Shown: piece after piece, positions 56,049 through 64,000 of the stretch
How positions within the stretch are numbered: position 1 is the first letter of the stretch
Layout of the letters: each line of letters begins with the position of its first letter
Source: Verticillium longisporum
Lineage: Eukaryota > Ascomycota > Sordariomycetes > Glomerellales > Plectosphaerellaceae
Assembly (NCBI GenBank): GCA_019188255.1
Contig: JAETXT010000005.1
Coordinates: 5,580,001-5,644,000, forward strand
Length of the DNA stretch: 64,000 bases
Direction of reading: 5' to 3'
Program-made: the position numbers and the translations under genes
The notes under the pieces: model-generated
The model's input: the letters and a program-made list of their open reading frames with translations, nothing else
The model's database searches: none
What the model was told of the DNA's origin: nothing

Positions 56049-56805
56049 TCGCTAGCGCGGCGCCGATGCTTTGACCAAAAGCCCTGTAGCCGCTTGCTTC
56101 CTCTTCACCCAATCGCGACGTTCGCTCGCGACGGTCGGCTCGCTTCTCGGCTCCGATCGCCTTACAGGAGGGTAACGAGACGGGGCCAGCGTCGTGCACA
56201 TGGTGGGTTCCGTCCTCAGAACACCGGGGCACCGAGTCAAGCGGCGCGGCAGCACCAGGTTCATGCCAACTTTGCCCCCTTGGACCTCCCTGTGGGCATG
56301 GGACAATCTTCCCACCAACGACGTCGGCATCGGCTTTGCAGTATGGAGCATGACTCTATCCCCAGATCAGCCTCCGCCTTGCCCACTTGGATGAGCCCGA
56401 TGCACGTCCCCCTCACTCCCCGGAGCTCCACGATCCATCAACCATCCCCCATTGTCACCCCCTCGCCTCTCAAAACACCCCTGTCGGTCGCCGTCGCAGT
56501 GCTCGCGCGCCGCTCGCCTGACAAGACACATTGACGACGTGGGTTGACTGTTCCCCAGATTTTCCCCAATTCTTTATGATCGTGCTCGGGTGGGGTTCGA
56601 GAGGATAAGTATCCCAGGACAACCTCACCACCAGTCTTGCTTTCTTGGTATCCCTCTTCACTCCTCTCGTCATTGGCAACTACAACATCGACCGGGACAA
56701 TCATCTCTCTGAGGTCTCCAGCCGACAATATCCAGTTGAGATCATCGTCAGAGGATTGCGGATAAACGCCAGCTCCACAACTGCTTTTCCGTCAACGAAG
56801 CAACC
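56049..56805. other. Intergenic region upstream of the MFS gene
   Basis: GC-rich with short motif-free frames on both strands. The final part is the promoter of the transporter gene; no element recognised. Confidence 0.4.
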
Positions 56806-58572
56806 ATGGGTGGTCTCAAAGCTGTCGAGGATCGGCCGACGCCGAAGGAGGTCTACAATTGGCGTCTGTACACAGAGGCGTCCATTATTGCCATGGGCTC
56901 GTTGCTGTATGTGACAGCTGTCTTTCGAACAGTGACCGCTAGATACTGACGCGACAACAGTTTCGGCTATGACTCCGCCTTTATTGGCACGACCATTGCC
57001 CGCGCCGGCTTCAAGGATGACTTCGGCATCACAGACGCCAACAAGTCCAGCATCAGCTCGAACATTACATCTGCATTTCAAGCGGGTGCCCTCGGTGGTG
57101 CCTTGATGTGCTTCTTTAGTATGCTAATCTACTCTATACTTTCGAACTGTAACTAATGATCCAGTTACCGAGTATATCGGCCGTAGGTGGGCGCTCATTA
57201 TCGCCAACCTTGTCTTTATTGCTGGCGCTGTCCCGATGGTCGCCGCTACCACCGACTTGGCCAATATCTATGCTGGCCGTGCTCTTACCGGCTGGGGCTG
57301 CGGTGTTATCACTGCTACAGTCCCATCCTACATCGCCGAGCTCTCTATCTCTTCGATCCGCGGTATCCTTACAGGCCTTTTCGAAGTCACATATCAGACA
57401 GGGTCGCTCATCGGTTTCTGGATTAACTACGGCGTCAACCAGAACATGGACCCAAACAGCCGCGTCGCTTGGCGCGTTCCTATGGCCGTTCAGCTCATCC
57501 CCGCTGGCTTCCTTCTTGTTGGAGGCTTCTTCCTACACGAGTCCCCGCTGTGGCTCTTTAAGAAGGGCCGTATCGCCGAAGCTGAGAAGGCTCTCGTAGC
57601 CCTGCGCCACCTCCCCATGGACCACCAATACATGCAGGAAGAGGTTGCTATTATTAACACCCGTCTCTCCGAAGAAGCTGCCGTTGCTGCTAAGTACGGT
57701 ACTGGCTTCTGGGCCTATATCCGCGGCTGCCTATCCGAATTAAGCCGTAAGGGCATGTGGAACCGTCTACTGCTCGTTTTCTGCTCCTTCTCGCTTCAGA
57801 ACATGTCGGGAGCAGCAGCCATCAACTACTACTCGCCGATGCTATTCGGGTCTATCGGTATCAAGGACGTCGCTCTCTATACCGGGATTTATGGCCTTGT
57901 TAAGGCTGTCGCGTCGATTATCTTCTATGGAGCTCTTATCGATATTTGGGGACGTCGGAACCCCACGATTATCTCCTCGCTTGCCTGTTCGCTCTGCCTG
58001 TGGTTCGTCGGAGCCTACGTTAAGGTTGGCAACCCTGCGCCGATTATCGCGGCCGGCAACGAGCTCTCTGCGTCGAACGCCGCTGGTGGAAAGGCCGCTA
58101 CAGCTGCTATCATGATCTACTCTGTTTTGTAAGTTGTCTGGAGCCTCTATAGCACTGTCGTATCGTCTAACCTCTTTTTAGCTGGTCTTTCGGTTTGAAC
58201 GGTATCCCCTGGATTGTCTCCGCCGAAATCTTCCCCGGCGCGCTGCGTAACCTAACCGGAACTTTCGCCGCCTTCACTCAGTGGATGATTCAGTTCATCA
58301 TCACTAAGGCACTCCCGTACATCTTTGAGTCCCTCGACTTTGGTGTCTGGTTCTTCTTTGCCTGCTGGATGCTTACCGCCACTCTCTGGGCGTACTTCTT
58401 CCTGCCCGAGACCAAGGGCGTCACCCTCGAGCAGATGGACGTGCTCTTTGGGTACGAGGGTGATCGTCGGGCCCAGGGCATTGTGCAGACACCGTTGGCC
58501 AAGGATGATGCGGTCAGTATTGAGGAGGGAGTTGGCAAGGCTGGAATGACGGACCACACCGAGAGGGCTTAA
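56806..58572 (+). CDS. MFS sugar/quinate transporter (quinate permease-like)
   Basis: Exons 56806-56906, 56961-57118, 57165-58128 and 58182-58572 (introns 54, 46 and 53 bp) give 537 residues, usual for the family. The start 'EDRPTPKEVYNWRLYTEASI' and 'FGYDSAFIGTTIARAGF' resemble fungal quinate permeases (qa-y/QutD type). Sugar-porter signatures are present: 'EYIGRRWALI', 'GRALTGWGCGVITATVPSYIAE', 'ESPLWLFKKGR', 'DIWGRRNPTI' and the end motif 'LPETKGVTLEQMD'. Twelve hydrophobic spans are evident with a large central loop. It would import quinate or a related sugar acid with protons across the plasma membrane. A hexose or galacturonate substrate is possible. The next gene encodes a DapA-family enzyme. 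Confidence 0.88.
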
Positions 58573-59215
58573 GTAGAGGTCATTTAAGGTGGCCATCAGG
58601 AGGAGGAATAGGGTACTGGGGATACTGAGCATGGAGTGCTTCGGCTGTATCATCTAATTTAAGTGAATTATCGAGAATGAGTTGAGTTGTGTAATTCACG
58701 GAATGTGTTGAGTGTGGTTTTGTGTCGTCGAATCAAGATGCGCCTTTTATTTAGACATTACTAGGCTGCAACAGCAAATGGGCATTTCTGATGCAATTCC
58801 TGCTTTTATCGAGAAATAAAGGCTTATACTCGGGAATCGGAACTTGACCTCTCAGATCCTGTCACAAGTGTCAGGTCAAGTCATGGCTTCGACAGACCGC
58901 GGTACTAGAGAACGAAGAGCTCCGTGTCGGGCGGCTCCGTTGCCGGGCGTGCTCCACAGGTTCGATACCTAAATCAGAAGATCTGTACTCCTTCTTCACA
59001 AGGCAAAAAAATATCATCGAGTCATGGATCGCAGGAGTCTCTACTCCGATCTAACAGTATGACTTCTTCGGTATTCGGCAATTCAGTTTCCAGAAACCTG
59101 AAGTTAGGGTCGTCCTACCCTTACAGCAGATCACCACACAACGAGCAGCTTGTGAAAAATACCAATTCCATGCAATGCCATTGATCTACAGCGTCCGCTC
59201 CGACCTCCACCAAAT
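58573..59215. other. Convergent intergenic region
   Basis: Lies between the stops of the transporter (plus) and the DapA-family gene (minus). No gene or structured element seen. Confidence 0.4.
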
Positions 59216-60287
59216 CTACGCAATCACCCTCTTGCCGAGCTTCTCTTCCTCAACAGCCAACGCGCCGACAACGTCCCGAATCCAAGCCTGCTTCTTCGCG
59301 TCCTCGTACCGCGGGTACGGCCGCCGGCAGTGCGCCCTCTCAGCCCCATACCCCCGCAGCGCGGCGACGACCCATTTCGTGCCGTTGATGCCGCCCTTGG
59401 CGAACCCCCACTCGGCCTTGGCCAGCGCGAGCTGCAGGCGCGTGGCCTCGGCCGTGTCGCCGGCGACGTAGCGGTCGTAGATGGCGGCGCAGGCGCGGGG
59501 GTACAGGTTCGCGACGCCCGTGACGACGCCCGTGGCGCCGACGCTGAGGCCCGGCACGAGCCAGTCGGACTGGCCGGTGAGGGCGAAGAAGTCGGTCGGG
59601 GCAAACTCGGCGGCGATGCGCGACACCTTGGCGATGCCGCCGCAGGTGAGCTTGCAGCCGACTATGTTGGGGTGGGCGCCGAGGCGGGAGAACATGTCCG
59701 AGTTGACGTCGAGGCCGGCGACGACGCCGGGGAAGTTGTAGATCATGGTAGGGAGGGGCGAGGCCGTGGCGAGCTAGATACGTCAGCGCGTGCTTCTTTT
59801 GCCGCATGACACGCCTCGGGTTCGCCCATGCGCGCTCGCCGGCAAGAGTCGTGGACAAAGGAAGCCTTACCTCTTCAAAGAAGGCGCAGATGGCGTCGGC
59901 GTCCATGGCAAAGTGGAAGTAGCTCGGCACGAGCACGAGGAGGTAGTCGGCGCCAGCCTCAGCGGCAATCTTGGTCTCGGCGACAACGTCGCGAGTGCAG
60001 TGGCCCGAGGTGCCCATGGTGATGACGAGATCAGGGCGGCCCTGTTGGACGGCGACTTCGCGGGTCAGGCGAAGCAGACGGGCCTTCTCGTCGGAGGAGA
60101 GCGTCACGGCCTCGCCGTTGGTGCCGGCAATGACAACGCCCTCGAGGCCGGCAGAGATGACGAATTCAAGGTGCTCACGCTGGAGCTCCCAGTCGATCTC
60201 CTGGTCGGCGCCATCTTTGAACCACGTGAGGCAGGGAACATGGACGCCCGTCAGCGGCGTCTTCTTCATTGTCGGAACAGAGCCCAT
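59216..60287 (-). CDS. DapA-family (dihydrodipicolinate synthase/N-acetylneuraminate lyase) aldolase
   Basis: Exons 60287-59871 and 59773-59216 (97-bp intron, GTAAGG...CTAG) give 324 residues. Key residues of the class I aldolase fold are visible: 'AGTNGEAVTLS' (substrate carboxylate loop, 55-63), Tyr151 in 'MIYNFPG' and the Schiff-base Lys180 in 'IVGCKLTCGG'. Ascomycetes make lysine by the aminoadipate route, so this is not lysine biosynthesis; fungal members act on 2-keto-3-deoxy sugar acids (for example L-threo-3-deoxyhexulosonate aldolase) or 4-hydroxy-2-oxoglutarate. The frame extends further upstream without an ATG, so ATG 60287 (GSVPTMKK) is chosen; Met7 is an alternative. No signal peptide. 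Confidence 0.87.
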
Positions 60288-61620
60288 CGTAATGTCGGTG
60301 TCGTGTGCGGGTTCGTGAGGGGTATCAGGGGGGACACTAAACAAGTTCTCGGACGGGCGTCAAGGAGCTACACCGGGCAAGGGAAAAATGCAGGAAGAAT
60401 GGGAATGAAGTTGAATCAAGTCCAGAGAAACAAAGTCGCGACGAGAGAAAGTAAAGTGATGTAGGTCCGATAAGATTGAAGCTACCACTTGACTCGAGTC
60501 GACGGATTCTTTCGCCACGAGGGGTCCGACAGGACACGTCTCTCCATTCACCCCACGTCGGTGACCCGCGACTCGACTCGACCTCGACACGACGCGACGC
60601 GACGGCCCTGACGGAGCGACTCGTCGCAGAATGCTGTCAGCGGCTCTCCTCCCCGCTCGTTCCCCGCCCTGTGCTTGCACGCGACGCGAACAAGGGCACC
60701 ATGATTGTCCGAATGCTGAGCTCGCTGCGGGGAGACGGTTGATGGAGGGCTAATGGGACAGCTCCAGCCAAAGCTGTCAACGAACTCGTATGATGGTGCC
60801 GGAATCTGGAGTCGCACCTCACATGCGATCGGTAGTTAGCAGAAACGGGTTAGCAGCGGGGCGGCAGTCGATGTGTGGGTGTCAAGGCCCACGAATCGGG
60901 TCTCGATGCGACCGTCTCCGACCCGAGCTCGTCGCATGTTGCAGGGGTGCGTCCGACGAGATTCAGCCTCGACGACATACGCTCCGCGCTTCGCGATCTG
61001 GGGCAAACGACTTGGATGCGGAGGCACCTGGAGAAAAGACACTAGATATGGTTGGTGATGCCGTGGCCGTGCCGGCTGGGCTGTTACCATGCTGCCCTGC
61101 GTCGGCCTACCATTTCGATGGGCCTCTGTCTGGTCTGAAATGCCCGAAGAACGCCTTGTCTGAGATGCTGTCAGGGGCCTGATGCCCGACTAGGGTGTCT
61201 AATTCTGTTTGCAGATGTCGGCCCGCCGGGTGAGGCAGATAGCTTGTCGGCGCAGTCCGATGAGACAGGGCCAATGGTATCCATCATCAGTATGATACTC
61301 CGCGGGGCTCAAGTCTTAGTCCGAAAGACGATCGTCCTCGGTCATGGCACCCAATGAAACGCGTACAGCGCTGTGAGCAGCCAGCGAGGGATTTCTTGAT
61401 ACCGGGTAATATGGCCCGCTCCTGGTCGTGCAGATGTCAATTCGCATAAATGACAACATATGTCCCATCCTGAAGTCGTTGCCTCCTGACGCGGCCGGCA
61501 TGGAAAGCCAACTCCTTACAACGCCCAATGCTGATGGCCCTTTGGTCCCTCGCCTCCCGCCATCCTCATTGCCGTACCTCCTTCTCATGAGCTGCAGATC
61601 AAACGAGTGCTCAGGTTCCG
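60288..61620. other. Intergenic region
   Basis: About 1.3 kb with no supported gene. The first several hundred bases hold the promoter of the aldolase gene (CGACACGACGCGACGCGACG-like microsatellite near 60580-60605). Confidence 0.4.
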
Positions 61621-63748
61621 CTAGACAATCGCAAACGACGAGTTGAAAACAGCAATCATGACTGAGCGAATGTCCATCCGCATCTTGGCCGCATCTTGGC
61701 GGGTCTGGACCTCCTCAAGTACTTGCGCCGTGATCCTCGCGTTGCCGGCAACCTTCTCCATCCGCAAGATCTGCGTCTTGATCCATGCCTTCTCATCCGG
61801 GTCCTGCTCCTCCACACCCAGCATCAATAGAGGCCAGAGCATATTGACAGGCAGCGCGTCATCCGCAGGAAGGCCGTTGACAAGTTGGCGCGCCAGCTGA
61901 CGGATGTTGATAAGAGCATCGAGCGTGTCCCGAGTCAGAGGTAAGGTTTTGTATGCAACGCGGTGCAGATGGACTTTGCTGGCGTAGTAGTTGGAAAGGT
62001 AGGTGCGGAAAGATCTGGTGATGGCGAAGGCGAGATGGGCCGAGATGTGTCTCTCCGTGAGCTTTCCTGCAACGGCGTAATCCATGAGCGGAGGCCTCTG
62101 ATCGTATAATGTACGCAGGTCCGTCGCAATGCCAGCAGCAATATTCATGACCTCCGTTTCGTCCTCCACCGTGCCTCGGGAGCGATGCCACGGATCAATC
62201 TTGGAGATACGGCCCATGAAGCTCTGTACCTTCTGATAAAAGACAATGCCTGGTTGGTAGAGAACTTGGAAGAGGACAGCTTCAATATCACCGTCGACAA
62301 GGTCATCTTTTGGTCCATCCTCTCCATCACCCTCAAAACTTGCCGGAGAGGCGTCAAACAGCATCAACTCGTCGTCTTGAGCCAGGAAAAGACCGTCACC
62401 TCCACCAGACACGGCTCGGCCGTCGAGAATGCGGAACCATAGGAAGAATTGCTTCTCGACCGAGACGATGCCGCTTTTGTTTGCTTCTCGAAAGATAAGA
62501 TACGCTCGCTTGAGGTGCAAATGAGCTGCCTCGAGCCTGCTTTCCACAATGTCGACGTAGGCCAGAAAGAAGAGGGAGGTCAGCAGATGCTCTCTGTACT
62601 GGCTATGCTCGGTCAGAGATGCCATGTCGAACGCAGCAAGCTCGGCGACGGCACTTTCGTAATGGCCCTGATGAACAGCAGCCCATGGCCCTTCGGAGCG
62701 AACGATGAGGACATTAGAGAAGGCGAGTATCGCACAGCGCACCATTCTCGAGACACGGGCCATCTCAACGACGACGTGGCGCATGGCGAGCCACTTCTTC
62801 TGGGTCTCAACCTCGGCGAGCAATGGTGGATTGTTCGAGCGAGCAAAAAAGTCAAACAGACGATCGTCGTTACCACCTGCTGGTGGCAGCAGCTGTAACG
62901 GTTGATGTTCCGGCTGGACACCGCCCATGGTGTCAAATTTGTCGATGCCCGCTGAATCCAGGGGAGCGCTCATGGAGCCCCGATCCGGTGGCGGAAATGG
63001 CATGACAGCATTGGCTGTTGTCAGCAGAGGACTGACCTGCTGCCAAAAGTCGCCCGAGTCCCACATGAAGCTCGCATAATCGAACACCTCATCGACGGCA
63101 TGGCCCGGCAGAGAGCCAGGGGCATTGGGTGAGCTATCTGTGGCAGGAGAAGGAGGAACAGGACTGGTGACAGAGCCGCTCGCGGCAGCCATCTGCCTTC
63201 TCTGCTGGCTGGTGCTGGATTGGGGACGCCACTTGCACTCGAGGTTGAGTCGCTCGCAGTGGGAGCATCTGGGTCGCTGTTCATCACACTTGACCTTGCG
63301 GCGTCTGGGAGAGTCAGCGTGTGCAAGAGTGTGTTGAGCGGAGCAAGAGTAGATAGTCTGAGAGACCTTGATGAGATGATCAAAGCATCAACGAAAAGCA
63401 CGGGATGCAGGGCTGAGACAGGAAGAGACAGCAGCCGTTGACTCACTTGCATGTCAGACAGCCCTCGCGCGATCGGATGAACCGCCTGCCCGAGGAGGAA
63501 GGCCCCGGACGCGAGGGCACGGCGGATGTGGAGGAGCCATTGGCCGTGCCGGTGGACTGGTTTTGATGGGGAACTGGCAGCTGGAGGAGTTGAGGTGTTG
63601 GCGTTTGCGTTAGGGGGTGAAGGCTGGGGGCTGCGCCTGTGCTTGTGCCTGCACTGGTGACGGTGCCGGTGCTGGCAGTGCTGGCGACACTGGCGACGTT
63701 GATGCTGCCGCTGCCGCTGCCGCTACCATTGCCATTGGCGTCCTGCAT
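61621..63748 (-). CDS. Zn2Cys6 transcription factor with fungal-specific (Fungal_trans_2 type) domain
   Basis: Exons 63748-63447 and 63304-61621 with a 142-bp intron (GTGAGT...CCAG) give 661 residues. The splice completes the zinc cluster: Cys97, 100, 107, 114, 117 and 124 in 'GCLTCKRRKVKC' and 'CSHCERLNLEC', spacing C-x2-C-x6-C-x6-C-x2-C-x6-C. The N-terminus is a Gly/Ser/Thr/Pro-rich activation-like region, and the C-terminal part from about residue 250 ('QKKWLAMRHVVVEMARVS' onward) is helical like the fungal-specific domain of the second type. It should be a nuclear DNA-binding regulator recognising CGG half-sites. An earlier non-ATG start exists, so ATG 63748 is chosen. It may control the transporter and aldolase next to it; that is inference. 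Confidence 0.9.
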
Positions 63749-64000
63749 GGCGTCGATGCTGCGTCGTCGCACGGAGCGGAGTGAATATGGGTGTTGTCGC
63801 TATGGGGGCAGATGCATGATCTTGGGAATCGTTGTCGTTTTGGAGATGGGTCAGAGGCCGAAGCTCAGACTCCGGGCAAAGACTGGAGAATTTCTGAGGA
63901 GACGACCCCGACGGGAGTGTGACTCTGGAGAAACCGGCCCATGTTTTGCGGGGAAGCAGCGACCCAGACCAGACACCACCGTAGCCGCTCCGTCGGAGAA
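63749..64000 (-). promoter_or_regulatory. 5' region of the Zn2Cys6 gene
   Basis: Holds the presumed leader and proximal promoter; the window ends here. Nothing specific is seen apart from GC-rich sequence. Confidence 0.35.

Overview
The window looks like a filamentous ascomycete (Pezizomycotina, probably Sordariomycetes). Genes carry short GT-AG introns of about 50-130 bp, coding DNA is GC-rich, and families such as a Zn2Cys6/Fungal_trans regulator, a fungal chloroperoxidase, a CSC1-type channel tail, a killer-toxin-like GH18 chitinase and a LysM protein are typical of this group. Two long AT-rich blocks are almost devoid of CpA/TpG and full of TpA, which is the footprint of repeat-induced point mutation (RIP).

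Layout. 1-16.2 kb is GC-rich and genic: CSC1/OSCA tail, B3/B4-domain protein, an unknown protein, chloroperoxidase (4 exons), tRNA-Asp(GTC), a Cys-rich unknown, DPM3 (3 exons), a small unknown, a large nuclear-type unknown (2 exons), an Oxidored-like (OXLD1) mitochondrial protein and another small unknown. 16.46-22.4 kb is the first RIP block: a minus-strand Gypsy LTR, AT-rich debris, and two GC-normal Fot1/pogo-type DNA transposons of different subfamilies. 22.4-41.3 kb is a genic island: a possible broken small gene, hypoxanthine/xanthine phosphoribosyltransferase, a GMC alcohol oxidase (4 exons), a large unknown, and a divergent pair made of a giant GH18/CBM18 chitinase (minus) and a five-LysM secreted protein (plus). 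41.37-56.0 kb is the second RIP block: a RIP-degraded chromodomain Gypsy element interrupted by a complete nested Copia element (289-bp LTRs, 5-bp target duplication AAATA), followed by a nearly identical second copy of one Fot-type transposon. 56.8-63.8 kb holds a quinate-permease-like MFS transporter, a DapA-family aldolase/lyase and a Zn2Cys6 regulator, which together resemble a small sugar-acid/aromatic-acid utilisation locus.

Main observations. (1) The two outer Gypsy LTR ends (minus strand at 16.46 kb, plus strand at 41.37 kb) abut the same 5-bp sequence GATAT in the positions expected for one target-site duplication, suggesting that the 22.4-41.4 kb gene island was inverted by recombination between inverted Gypsy copies. 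(2) Fot-type transposons with intact base composition sit inside RIP-destroyed DNA, and two copies 31 kb apart differ only in one A-run, so they arrived after the last effective RIP. (3) All three transposase copies lose their frame at the same place, between the DDE domain and a zinc-knuckle tail. (4) The chitinase and LysM genes also need single-base corrections at short mononucleotide runs, so either decay or homopolymer errors in the assembly must be separated. No wholly new defence-type system is evident; the rearrangement and transposon findings are the most unusual content.
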